A DNA stretch of 27,919 nt from Zygophlyctis sp. KS116 (GCA_054661495.1 BAAFSQ010000131.1:1-27919); one strand, 5' to 3'; shown: positions 18,563 through 27,500, counted from the first letter of the stretch. Numbers and translations are program-made. Notes: generated by a model from the sequence alone, not told the origin.

Positions 18563-18660
18563 CGCGACCCTAATTTTCACTTTTTTAGGACTTAATTTTT
18601 AACTTTGAAACGCTAAAATGACAAAAAAAATTTCAAGGGGTTTCAAAGCTCACGATTTTC

Positions 18661-19886
18661 ATGCCAAGAATTTCCGAAAAGCAGATGCTAATTTCCTTTA
18701 TCGAGAATGAGATTTATAGATTAGAGCTGATCAAATCAACTACTAATTCGGATGATATTAAATTTTTGGGATTTGAAGAAAGATTACAGGATTTGTCACA
18801 TTTATTATTTGGGTTACAAGTACGGTTCTTGAATCCAAAGATATATATACCAAAATCTTCTCATTTTGCTGAACTGATTTGGTATCTACCCCCAAGAGAT
18901 TTCAAGCAAGAACTCAGAGTTACCTTTGAGACTTTCATTTTCATTCACGACCTTATAGTAACAAGTTCTGAATTTCAAAATGAATCTTACAATAAACAAG
19001 CTCCTGTGGAAATTCAGATGGCTGTGGCTTTTGAAAGATATGGATGTTGTGGTAATGGAGCTAGTGTGGGCCGCATTGCAAGATCTAAAGGTATATAGTT
19101 GATTAATTTAATCTAAGGAATATCAGATGGGACAGTTACCCTCTACTGCCATAGAGTGCATTGAACAAATTAACGACAGAATATATAAAATGGCCATCAA
19201 AACAAGAGCGAGAAATAATATCTGCTAGAATTCAAGATGATTATATGCTCCCAGGATGTATTGGGTACATTGATGGGACTGAAGTTGTTCTTTCTCAACG
19301 ACCTAAAATTGACGGGGAAGTATTTTGGAGCAAAAAAAAACAATACTCATTCAATGTACAGCTAATATCAGATGATACCCGAAAAATATTGTGGTATCAG
19401 CTTGGATGGCCTGGCTCGGTGTTTGATTGGACGGTCTTTAAAACCTCTCATTTATGCCAGAACCCAAACGAGTATTTTTCTGAGTCCGAATACATAATTG
19501 GGGATACAGCATATATGTTGGATTACTGGCTTTTAATCCCTTTTAAAGGTAGAGCAGCGTTGAATGATTTAAATATGGCGTTCAATGAGCACATCTCATC
19601 AATGAGAGTTCGAGTTGAACACCTGAATGGGATTTTGAAAGGACGATGGGCTTGCTTGTGTGGGATTAGAACTCAAATTAAAGTTATCAACGATTTTAAT
19701 TTGATAAATGAAATGATACAAGCAGTTTTAACTCTTCATAATATCGCTCTAAGCTTGAATGATGAATGGAATGATGTGATCGACGAAGATAATTCGCCAA
19801 ATGATGGTTCAAATCTGTCAGGTATGCAAACTCAAAGTGGCACAGAGCTTCGAAATAGACTAAAATCAATTTTTGAAAGTTCATAA
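18661..19886 (+). pseudogene. Harbinger (HARBI1-like) DDE transposase, one frameshift
   Basis: DDE endonuclease that cuts and inserts the transposon. Exon 1 (18661-19090) starts at ATG and holds the N-terminal DNA-binding part, including QMAVAFERYGCCGNGASVGRIA. A 27-nt intron (19091-19117) joins in phase to GISDGTVTLYCHRV, as expected for the family. A 1-nt deletion near 19160 then shifts the frame into the 241-codon catalytic part starting at 19161. In that part the triad is complete: Asp38 in GYIDGTE, Asp115 in IIGDTAYM, and Glu153 in RVEHLNGILKGRW; PGSVFDWTVF is also typical. The only visible lesion is this 1-nt deletion, so it is either a very young pseudogene or a sequence error. Confidence 0.88.
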
Positions 19887-19917
19887 AAAGTTTGAGGAGT
19901 TAATGGAGCAGTTTAGT

Positions 19918-20901
19918 TTATTCATATAAAATTTTAAGAAATTCTTTCACCTCATCGGCAGTTTTACCTTGCTGCATGAGAACAGTCATCATTTTAGCTT
20001 TTTCACTCCTATCAGCTATTGCTTTTTCCATTTCCAATCTTTCTTTATTTAGAAGGAGCTCTTCCTTTTTGTATAAATTATCAAGGTCGATTTTAGCTTT
20101 AGCCAATTCGAGTTCTTCCTTTTTGTATGAATTTTCCATTTCTAATCTTTCTTTACTGATTAGAATATTCTGTTCAGAGGCGGAAGCGTACAGAGTCGCA
20201 AAGTCTTTTTTACTTGCTTTTGATTGCCGTTCACAGCTACTACTGGCATCACTTATAGATCTACTGCGCTTTTCTTTCTGAATAGGAGTTGTTTTCTCTC
20301 TTGATGTCAACAAGGCCTGGTTAATTGCATCTTCCAAAGAAATGGGAAAGTTCTCGTCGTCAATAATTTCTGAGACACCGTCACCTGTCAGTGTCTCATA
20401 AGATTCCTCCATCATCGAACTTTCTCTGACATATGTAGGTGTAATATTATAGCGATCGCCAAAAAGATTATCCATTTTATCAAAGTGAACGCACATATGT
20501 TCAAGTTTCTCTTCAACTGTTTTAATTCCTATAATTTTATCTTCATCTGTTATTCCAAATCCTGTCTTAAGAGATTCTTTCTTTGTTTCCTTGTATAATT
20601 TCAAATAACTTTCATATCTCCCTATAAAAATATAAATCGTATTTGTCCTTACCTTTAGCTTGTTCAGGTGACCATAGAATATTATGGTGTTTTGTTACGT
20701 ACTCTCCCAATGACGCATAAGCATCGCTTTTCTTCAATTTTTTTCCGCTAATCATTTTCTGTCCATGGGCTGCAGAGCCAGTTATTAATTTAAAATTTGA
20801 ATCATTCTACAATAAATGCTTTTTGATTTTACCTGTAGCCAGTGAATTATCGTGAGGCGTTGAGCGCTGGTAGTATGAGGAGTTTTGGTTGTTCCAGACA
20901 T
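19918..20901 (-). CDS. Harbinger Myb/SANT-like partner protein, intact, three exons
   Basis: 308-residue protein encoded by exons 20833-20901, 20653-20806 and 19918-20621, with introns of 26 nt (20807-20832) and 31 nt (20622-20652), both GT...AG and both keeping the frame. It starts with ATG at 20901 (MSGTTKTPHT). The N-terminal Myb/SANT-like domain runs from RLTIIHWLQNDSNFKLITG through KMISGKKLKKSDAYASLGEY to ILWSPEQAKGRYESYLKLY. A Ser-rich linker follows. The C-terminal 100 residues are a charged coiled coil with repeats of KKEELELAKAKIDL and LLNKERLEMEKA. In Harbinger systems this protein binds the element ends and helps bring the transposase into the nucleus. It converges with the transposase, with 31 bp between the stops. 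Confidence 0.88.
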
Positions 20902-20947
20902 AAAATTTGAAAAAAATCGAAAAAATCAAAATTCAGAAAAGCTACCT

Positions 20948-20978
20948 AAAAAAAGCATCTCCGGAGGCAGCTTTTTTT
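20948..20978 (-). promoter_or_regulatory. Conserved stem-loop upstream of Myb-like gene (younger copy)
   Basis: Nine-base stem AAAAAAAGC (20948-20956) / GCTTTTTTT (20970-20978). The 13-nt loop contains the palindrome CTCCGGAG. It lies 46 bp upstream of the Myb-like start codon, between it and the right terminal repeat. In gene orientation it aligns with 12011-12041 over both stem arms and part of the loop. Confidence 0.55.
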
Positions 20979-20997
20979 GGCGAGAATTTTGGCGAGA

Positions 20998-21043
20998 ATC
21001 TTGCCAAAAATTTTATTAAAAATTTGCTTACTTTGAAACCCCC
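20998..21043 (-). repeat. Harbinger right terminal inverted repeat
   Basis: Reverse complement of the left end with few differences. Just inside it, GGCGAGAATTTT/GGCGAGAATCTTG (20979-21003) is a short tandem repeat not seen at the left end. Confidence 0.8.
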
Positions 21044-22131
21044 TAGTTTAAAATAATGATTGAAATTCGAAATTAAATCATTACAGATAGAACTGTTGGG
21101 CGAACTAACCAATAAATCATCTACATAAAGCAATATAAATATGATCTGACCATCCAACTTTTTAAAATAGATAGATGAATCACTGTATAATTTGGTAAAA
21201 CCTAATTTTGATGCGACTTGTTTGAACTTTAACGACCATTGTCTTCCGGCCTGCTTAAGTCCATATATAGCTTTATTGAGTTTGACCACTTTTCCTTTAT
21301 AGATATCTTCAAACCCTTCAGGTGGTTCTATGTAGATTTCTTCATTAATTTCACCATTTAGAAAAGCAACTTTCCCTTTTGAAAATTAACACATTAAAAT
21401 AAACGAATGGAATCGGAATCCGCCACACCAGCAAACACTTCTTCGTAGTCAATTCCCTCAATTTGAGAATATCCTTTTGCAACAAAGCGAGCTTTGTTAA
21501 TTCCATTTTGTTTTACTTTATAAACCCATTTGGTTCCGACGGTCTTTTGTCCGTTTTTGGTGACTGGAGTCCATGTGTTATATTCAACCAAAGAAGAGTG
21601 TTCAACATCCATTGCATCCTGCCAGGAAGGTGCACTGTTTGATTTTAAGCATTCTTTAAAAGTTTTTGGGTCGGAAACAGTGAATGATTGATATGCTAAT
21701 TTTTCTGGCTGATGTCTCATTCTTGTTGGATAACGTTTAGAACTGATAGATTCAGGACTGTTTCCATTTCCGTCATCCTTAGCACTTTCTTCATTTTCTG
21801 TAGAGTCTGTAGAGCTATTTGAATCGGAATAATTTTCATCATGATCATTGCTTACATCTTCAATAAAATCGAATTGTTCACCATAGAATTCGTCTTCCTT
21901 GAACTCACAGTCTATTGAACACATTGTTTTTACTGTTTCCACGTCTAAAAATAAGTATGACATTGGTGTGTTCCCGATATATATCATTTTCAAGGCAGTA
22001 CCGTCTTCCTTTGATCTTATTTCTTTTCTTATATGAACGTATGCGATGCATCCGAAAACCTTTAAGCAATCAATTCTGACCTTTTCTTTTAGTAATAGTT
22101 CATTTGCGCTTGGATTCCTGATGCTATTCAT
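21044..22131 (-). pseudogene. copia-3 integrase C-terminus and RT N-terminal half
   Basis: The first frame (22131-21394) has the end of integrase (CLKVFGCIAYVHIRKEIRSK), an acidic Ser/Asp/Glu-rich linker, then RT: SWQDAMDVEHSSLVEYNTW, VGTKWVYKVKQ, ARFVAKGYSQIEGIDYEEVF. A frame change near 21390 separates it from the second part (21289 downward), with KLNKAIYGLKQAGRQWSLKF and the active site FILLYVDDLLVS. The latter runs straight into the Harbinger border, where the reading leaves copia sequence. Confidence 0.85.
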
Positions 22132-22176
22132 AATTAAAGTAGCATGCTCTGCTGCATGACACCAGAAATTGCTTGG

Positions 22177-22605
22177 TTAGTTACTCTCCGCCAATAGGCA
22201 ACGAACTCTCTCCTCCAAATCTCTAATTTTTCTGTCCACTATTCCCAGTTGAGTTTTATCGTATTCTGTTGTTGTTAAATGGGAAATTCCCTTTTTAATA
22301 AGAAAGTTATTTAGATCAATAGTATCGAAACAGCCGTCATTGTCGTGCTTGAGGTACTTAATTTTGTATTTGTTTCTGGATTCCATAAAATCACAGTAGT
22401 CTTTTATGTGCATTTCAGATGCACTTTTATATTTCATGGGATAAGTTGTTATATAATTTGCACTAAAGCGTACTTGTAATCTCTTATTGAGTATGATGTA
22501 AAAGTAATTATATCTAAGCTAATTATTGCTAGAGGTTCCTCCGGTTTGGTAGTCTTAGAAACTTTTGCAACTTTAAGTTTTGTCATTTTGCTTTTTAAAC
22601 ATGCG
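22177..22605 (-). pseudogene. copia-3 integrase core
   Basis: Reads CDACLKSKMTKLK (second half of the HHCC zinc module), then PLAIISLDIITF with the first catalytic Asp. After a stop near 22450 and a frame change it reads YKIKYLKHDNDGCFD with the second Asp. The third catalytic position lies in GIVDRKIRDLEERVRCLLAES, where the usual A-E-R reads V-D-R, so the catalytic Glu is probably replaced by Asp. Confidence 0.75.
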
Positions 22606-22628
22606 TCACAATTGAGTGTTTTGATATT

Positions 22629-23110
22629 TTAATCAATCGTTTCACTAATATATTTATCATTATAATGGCCTAAACGACTGTGAACTATGTGATCTGACAC
22701 TTTCTGAGAATATGCAGCAGTTTTCGAATCAAAATCCGCCACATACATGCCTTCAATGTTTTTAAAGAATCTGAAGATTTCCTGCTGATTGTTTTGATTG
22801 TCAGTGATGGTGAAAAAATTCTCCTTAAAATATGCACTGAAGTCATTATCAGTAATCTTGTTTAAACTTATAAGGTTTGCATCAGCTTCAGGGACGAATA
22901 GAACATCTTTCAATATTACTTTATCCAAATCAATTTCACCCGTTCCCAATATCTTTATTTTTTGACCACTTGAAGTCTTTATGTATGATCCACTATTTGT
23001 CACTTTATAATTTTGTAATAATGATTGCATAAGTGATCAGTCGCACCACTATCTAGATAAAATTTCTTTGATGCAGATTGAGTTGCAGTCATACATCGTT
23101 TTTCAAATTG
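22629..23110 (-). pseudogene. copia-3 protease and pre-integrase region
   Basis: The protease active site FYLDSGATDHLCN (about 23025-23063) is intact. A frame change near 23030 joins it to VTNSGSYIKTSSGQ, LGTGEIDLDKVILKDVLFVP and NLISLNKI, the usual protease flap region. The pre-integrase module ends with VHSRLGHYND (first His pair of the zinc module). It matches a standard copia layout and is only lightly decayed. Confidence 0.8.
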
Positions 23111-24060
23111 TTTTGTCGTTGTTGCAGCCCTCCTTTCCGTAGATTCGTCCTTGGATGTACCAGTTGGCTTACCATGAAGCAACCAACATCTATCCGCTGT
23201 ATGACCCAGCTTTTTGAAATATGTGCACTTTCTAGTTTCGGTCTTCATTGCATGTTTGTCAGTACCCTTGTTTCTTACGCCACTATATGATAATTTGAGT
23301 TCAATTTTTAAAGTGTGTTTTCTAATTCAACTCCTGTAATATCTTGATTGGTTGCAATAAAAGCTTGATTATATTTGCTCGGTAATCCCTGCAGTAGAGT
23401 GTGAACATGTGCTTCTTCTGTGATCGCATAACCATTTGTATTAAGTGCATTTCTAAACTGATTCATTTTGTCAATGTAATAATTTAAAGAGCCTGATTCT
23501 TGCAATCTAAAAGAATTATACTTATACTTCATTTGGGCTATAGAGAATTTATCTTTTGTTCCATATTATCTTTCGATTGTATCCCATACATCTCTGCTAG
23601 TCTTGCACGTGATGATCTTGTTCTTGATCTTTTTGGTCAGAGATTTGTATATCACTATTAACGCCTTTTTATCAAGCTTATGAATGATTTCATCAATGTT
23701 TGAGATCTGCTAAGTTCTTGTCCACATTAGAAATAGAGGTAGACGTAGTAGTCTGTCCTGAGGTAGTTGTGTTTTGCTGCCTGCCCCGATCGAGTATTAG
23801 CATGTCCTCTTGCTGAAGATAAAGCTTCAGTATCATTTACTTCATTTACGTCAATTTCAATGACGTAAATTTGGTGGGACAGGTCGTCCACCAGCTTTGC
23901 TTTGGTAGTTATCATGCCTTCTGAGAAAATGCTCCATAAGCCTCTAGATTCGAGTTTCTTTAAGATTTCAAATTTCCAAATGTGATGATCATAGCCATCA
24001 AATTTTGTTTTAGTATTTTTGTCCGAATCTGTATCGGATTCATTTTTATCCCTAGTATTT
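23110..24060 (-). pseudogene. copia-3 gag
   Basis: Reads TKFDGYDHHIWKFEILKKLE and GLWSIFSEG near 23925-24005 (Gag N-terminus), then IITCKTSRDVWDTIER, FSIAQMKYKYNSFRLQESGS, YYIDKMNQFRNAL and LLQGLPSKYNQAF (helical Gag/UBN2-type core). A zinc knuckle is read as CTYFKKLGHTADRCWLLHGKP, in which the second Cys is Phe. Several frame changes and stops (near 23730, 23560 and 23300) break the frame. Confidence 0.75.
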
Positions 24061-24185
24061 GTTTTTCGACTGTTAATCCTTTGTAACTTGTCAATAAATT
24101 CAGTTTTATTTTAATTCAGTAATTAGATCTTAATCACCTAAAGAGATCAATATTAATTACCGATAAAGAGAATGACGTACTTATC

Positions 24186-24605
24186 ATGTCAGATCAGTTA
24201 GCTTTCCCACTTTTAAACATTGGATTGCAATTAATGATTCACAACGAAAACAATATATTACTTGACTCTCAATTTGGAATTTCTCTCTCTACATTAAAAC
24301 AAAAACTATAAAAATTTAACAAGTATTTTAAGATTATCAGATACAAAGGTATCACAGCATCTGTTCTGAATGCAACATTTCCTAGAATGGACTTGGAAAA
24401 AACTAAATTGAAAAGCTTTAACGATTTTATGAGTTATCATATGTATAAACAAAAAATATACATGGACAATGGGAAGCTGAACGAGATACATGAAATAAAT
24501 CTAAAGCAGTCGGATCAGGAATATAAGGATTTTCATAAAATATTATTAAAATTGAATTTTACATATTGTCTCTTTAAAAAGATAAACAAAACATTTGAAA
24601 CCTAA
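24186..24605 (+). pseudogene. Unidentified gene with one in-frame stop
   Basis: From ATG at 24186 the frame reads MSDQLAFPLLNIGLQLMIHN and continues to TAA at 24309-24311. It then continues in the same frame for 97 more codons (KYFKIIRYKGITASVLNATF, MDLEKTKLKSFNDFMSY, EYKDFHKILLKLNF) to the stop at 24603. The consistent composition on both sides of the stop suggests one roughly 139-codon gene with a nonsense mutation. After the end, NWWQEILRHFGKVDQNID is readable in the next frame, so the original gene may have been longer. No family is recognised. Confidence 0.35.
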
Positions 24606-24824
24606 CTGGTGGCAAGAAATTCTGCGTCACTTTGGAAAGGTTGATCAAAATATTGATTAAGACTATGCATTCAATTTTAGGACCCAATTCAAACAAAACA
24701 ATCCAATCGAAATTCATCAGATATCCCGATCTAGAAGAAATAGAACTGGACATAAGGTAGTTTAAAAGCAGATGAAAATCAAAACTTACAAATGGGCGCA
24801 GCATTATTTTTGTTAAAATACCTA

Positions 24825-25140
24825 AAGTTTCATTCTCTCTTGATCAAATGTAAACAGATCATTTATCAACTCCGAATCTGAGTTCTATGGTTCATCTGTA
24901 ATATTTTTGACTTAGTCATCCGCAGAATTTTCGATCTTTATCGGATTCACAGGACATTTTTTATTCTCGGCATCTACGTTAAATTGTTGAATGCTGTCCA
25001 CAGGAGTTTATTCATCAACAGAAGAAGCGTCTTCAGAAGCTAAGTTTGACGATAATTTTCTTTTTACCCTTTAATGGCCGATTTGGTGGTTTTTGGTGTT
25101 TTTTTATGGCATTTATGTGGCTAAATTCTTCATCCTGACC
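24825..25140 (-). pseudogene. Coding-like relic: basic then acidic segment
   Basis: Minus-strand reading gives EEFSHINAIKKHQKPPNRPL and KGKKKIIVKL. After a frame change comes a Ser/Asp/Glu-rich stretch (SEDASSVDE) running to TAG at 24825 with three in-frame stops. It resembles a basic tail plus a disordered acidic linker, as in integrase-RT linkers of retrotransposons or chromatin proteins, but there is no diagnostic motif. Confidence 0.2.
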
Positions 25141-25190
25141 ATTGGTTTTGATTTTAAACTCCAGAAAACTTACTTTACCGTCTTTTACTC

Positions 25191-25240
25191 TCTAACCCTA
25201 TTTTAACTACAATTATCTAACCCTATTTTAACTACAATTA
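25191..25240 (+). repeat. Exact 25-bp tandem duplication containing AACCCTA
   Basis: Two identical 25-bp units (25191-25215 and 25216-25240), each starting TCTAACCCTATTTTAACT. It sits at the 3' edge of the coding-like frame ending at 25228, overlapping its last codons. Confidence 0.9.
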
Positions 25241-25495
25241 GTGATCTTCAAAAATACAGGAACTGATTGCATTTCTTTAAAACTTAAGCCATCAAAAATT
25301 GTTTCGGCTTCTCTGTATCCCTTCCATGATTTATAGTCAACTGTCATCGACGAATTTTGGTTATCACAAAAAGCAACATATGCTGCTATATAAGCTAAGC
25401 AATGATTCAGATCCTTAGGCAACCGTTCCTATAGATTGCGATAAGTGAGATCCCCATTAGACTTCAATACATAACGGCTGAATTTTCCAAAAAGG
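25228..25495 (-). pseudogene. Unidentified coding segment with one amber stop
   Basis: Minus-strand frame reading NLFGKFSRYVLKSNGDLTYR, then one TAG, then ERLPKDLNHCLAYIAAYVAF, DYKSWKGYREAETIFDGLSF and VPVFLKITNC. The stop would be Gln with a single C-to-T change. It is protein-like throughout but unassigned. Telomere-like motifs flank both ends: CCCTAAA at 25507-25513 upstream and AACCCTA at 25194 and 25219 downstream. Confidence 0.4.
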
Positions 25496-25658
25496 TTATA
25501 CCCCAAACCCTAAACTTAATCAAGATAATAATTACTACTACATTCAATTCCAACATTTACAAAATTTTAGCAGCTGAATTGGGAAATTCTTTCCCTCTAA
25601 TTTTACAAGAAATATATATTTTAATTGAGCTTTTAGTTTCTGGATTTCTACCTGGAAA

Positions 25659-25985
25659 TTATTTGCATGACCGTAAATTGATCCGGTACATCATCAACAT
25701 CTGAAAATCTTTTGGCAACTTAAGAATTTGACATGGGTAGCTAAAATCTGCAGAGAGAAAACCATCCTCTACCAATGATTTCATGGCAAAAATTCTATGC
25801 TGACCATTCTATTTATAAGAAAACCAATCTTACCAAAAGAAAAAATTCATTATTTTTTTCTACAAGAGAAATTACAGAATGTTTGTTGATAACTATAGAA
25901 GCAGCTTCGATACTATTTTTAATTTTCTCAGCCTATGATATTTAATAATCTACAAATCTACATGCCCAGAATCTAAACGAAAATC
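25659..25985 (-). pseudogene. ParB-like domain fragment with a 25-nt intron
   Basis: Minus-strand reading: DFRLDSGHVDL, TAG, IIKYHRLRKLKNSIEAASIV, ISLVEKNNEFFLL. Then a 25-nt GT...AG intron (25809-25833), then NGQHRIFAMKSLVEDGFL, CQILKLPKDFQMLMMYRINL and TAA. The order L..SI, then a strand pair, then N/D-G-Q-H-R-I-x-A matches the ParB/sulfiredoxin-like fold, where the G-x-HR motif forms the nucleotide site. Spliced, the motif is contiguous and in frame. It is one nonsense codon short of an open exon pair. The cellular role in a eukaryote is unclear; the domain also occurs in mobile elements and phages. Confidence 0.5.
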
Positions 25986-26095
25986 CTAAGGATTAGTTCC
26001 TGCTCCTGGGCCTCTTCTAAATAACATTCTTATAAGCTGACTAAACAATATTTTCTTCTTATAAGACATAAAAGATGTCTTTATACGACCAGGGT
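25986..26095 (-). pseudogene. Basic coding-like segment between ParB-like fragment and beta-rich ORF
   Basis: Minus-strand reading DPGRIKTSFMSYKKKILF, then LIRMLFRRGPGAGTNP and TAG. It directly follows a possible 21-nt GT...AG intron (26096-26116) after the ORF ending at 26113, although joining them would also need a 1-nt shift. It may be the C-terminus of that protein. Confidence 0.25.
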
Positions 26096-26112
26096 CTAAA
26101 ATAAACTTATCC

Positions 26113-26580
26113 TTACCCGTTTAATATCTGATGTGCAGGTCCAGGTTCTGAACCAACACTGTTATTCAAATACGTTTCATCAATTCCTAACCCAGCCATT
26201 CCCACTGTAGCTGATTTTCTTGTATTTTGATGAATGAAAAGATTTCCAGTAACATAATACGTATACACTTCCACTGGTATAGCATCCACATCATCAGTAC
26301 TTGCATATAATTCAGCTGGTGTAGCTTCCCTATAAACTCCAGATTGATTATGAAATTTCAACATACTAGTTGAATGAATAGTCACATACTTTTGACTAAA
26401 ATGAAGATTAATTCTACCTGGGTATTGCTTATTAAACGCATCTTCAGGAAGATACTCACTTTGCCAATCATCATAATATTTAAACTGTATAGTACCCTTC
26501 ATTCCACAAGGTTCTGTAAACGCAGGTATATGAATACCTGCATATCCAAAAATACAGTGCCCTGCATGAATAATAACAGG
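26113..26580 (-). CDS. Unidentified beta-rich protein segment
   Basis: An uninterrupted minus-strand frame of 155 codons plus stop, bounded upstream by TAA at 26581-26583. It reads PVIIHAGHCIFGYAGIHIPA, then YYDDWQSEYLPEDAFNKQYP, FSQKYVTIHSTSMLKFHNQS, VEVYTYYVTGNLFIHQNTRK and AGLGIDETYLNNSVGSEPGP. Strong strand-turn-strand alternation suggests a beta-sandwich or jelly-roll-like fold. No start codon context is convincing: the first ATG (26502) is 26 codons in, so it is probably an internal or last exon. I recognise no family. A viral-capsid-like or lectin-like fold is conceivable, but nothing in the sequence proves it. Confidence 0.5.
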   Translation of the reverse strand, partial: PVIIHAGHCIFGYAGIHIPAFTEPCGMKGTIQFKYYDDWQSEYLPEDAFNKQYPGRINLHFSQKYVTIHSTSMLKFHNQSGVYREATPAELYASTDDVDAIPVEVYTYYVTGNLFIHQNTRKSATVGMAGLGIDETYLNNSVGSEPGPAHQILNG

Positions 26581-27169
26581 TTAAGGCGCATGTCTAACCC
26601 TAACCCAGAAGTATATTATGAGAATTGGCTGCGCTAGAGCAGGTTAAACAAGGAAATTTCAACATGATTTCAAATGGATTTATCTTCTAAACGCGTTATG
26701 CGATTAAGCTGAAATATCAGTATGTTCATCTACTCAAATCGTTCTTCAAAATAAAATATCGGAAATCGGATAAGAACTGAAGGAGATGGAGCTTAGCCCA
26801 AACCTAGTCAATAAAGGCCTACAGGGTGCCGCAAGCTGCCGCATGTCTCAGATCTCACCCTTTTGGACTATAAAAGAGCTTAAGCAAAGTTTTATAACTT
26901 TAAGAAAAATAAATCAACTTGCAATGAATAAAAATCTTAAATCGATTGAACCCACTGAACTTCCTACTTCAATACATTGGGTACCTGTTACTAATTTCAA
27001 TCGAACTGCCATCAGCTAGAATAGCTGAGCAGGGTTTCTTTAAGTTCCAATAACAGAAGGAGCGGTTGAATGCGCGGTAGATCGTATATGATCAGAAAAA
27101 AAGTAACTTTCGGACATAGATTAATTGATTTTTTCTTCTGTTTTAGAGACTTATACTTAACCCTAAATG
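26581..27169. other. Region between two unidentified - strand coding segments
   Basis: No clear gene. CTAACCCTAACCCA at 26594-26607 abuts the upstream limit of the beta-rich frame, and TTAACCCTAAAT at 27156-27167 lies where the next coding segment loses its protein-like character. Confidence 0.35.
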
Positions 27170-27500
27170 AAAATTTATGCAAGTTTAATAGTAAACCAGC
27201 CAAGGTGTCATTTAAGAAACTCCGAGCTACAGTGACAAAATCTAAATTCTTATCACCAGCCACGTAATTGTCAGTGCAAAATTTCTCTATAACATCAGCC
27301 CATTTCTTGTCATTCAACTCCGTCTTCAATGGACTTTCAGTCCAACCAGTACCAAATGAGTAAGGAAGAATGTTTGCAAGTTGCTGTTCTACATTACGCA
27401 ACAAAGCCACATGAACATTTTTAGTGTATTGACAGAAGTAGTTTGGGGCTCACATACTTTCTTGCCCATTCATTCTCAACGAATTTTAAAGGCAGTTTAA
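27170..27500 (-). pseudogene. Unidentified coding segment with one frameshift
   Basis: Minus strand. The first part reads MVKLPLKFVENEWARKYV from ATG near 27505. After a 1-nt shift near 27450 it reads YFCQYTKNVHVALLRNVEQQ, LPYSFGTGWTESPLKTELND, KKWADVIEKFCTDNYVAG and DFVTVARSFLNDTLA. The later residues, past about 27190, are AT-rich run-on. It is protein-like but unassigned, and lies in the same orientation as the beta-rich ORF about 600 bp downstream, so the two could be parts of one gene. Confidence 0.4.

Larger units (their letters stand above)
18517..21043 (+). mobile_element. PIF/Harbinger DNA transposon, nearly intact
   Basis: 2,527 bp. Left end GGGGGTTTCAAAGTATGCAA (18517); right end in reverse complement GGGGGTTTCAAAGTAAGCAA (21043). 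Inverted similarity continues for about 45 bp. TA flanks both ends (18515-18516 and 21044-21045). A 3-bp CTA duplication is also possible if the ends differ by one base; Harbinger elements normally duplicate 3 bp. It holds the two usual Harbinger genes converging tail to tail: a DDE transposase (18661-19886, +) and a Myb/SANT-like protein (19918-20901, -). Extra copies of the TTTCAAAG core occur inside the left end near 18603 (inverted) and 18640. The insertion splits copia-3. Confidence 0.9.
17940..24060 (-). mobile_element. copia-3 retrotransposon, split by Harbinger
   Basis: Minus-strand copia, read from 24060 down to 17940: gag, zinc knuckle, protease, integrase, RT, RNase H. The reverse transcriptase is interrupted between NFNHYFKL (right of the insertion) and GWTIIFKNEALYLSQG (left) by the Harbinger at 18517-21043. 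The 3' end is truncated within RNase H (STVEAE, then stop), and the breakpoint carries GGGTTTAGGGTC at 17940-17951. LTRs were not identified. Multiple frameshifts exist, so it was already decaying or decayed after insertion. Confidence 0.85.

Noticed and set aside
19976-20281. 101-codon + strand frame
   Set aside because: Antisense of the coiled-coil part of the Harbinger Myb-like gene.
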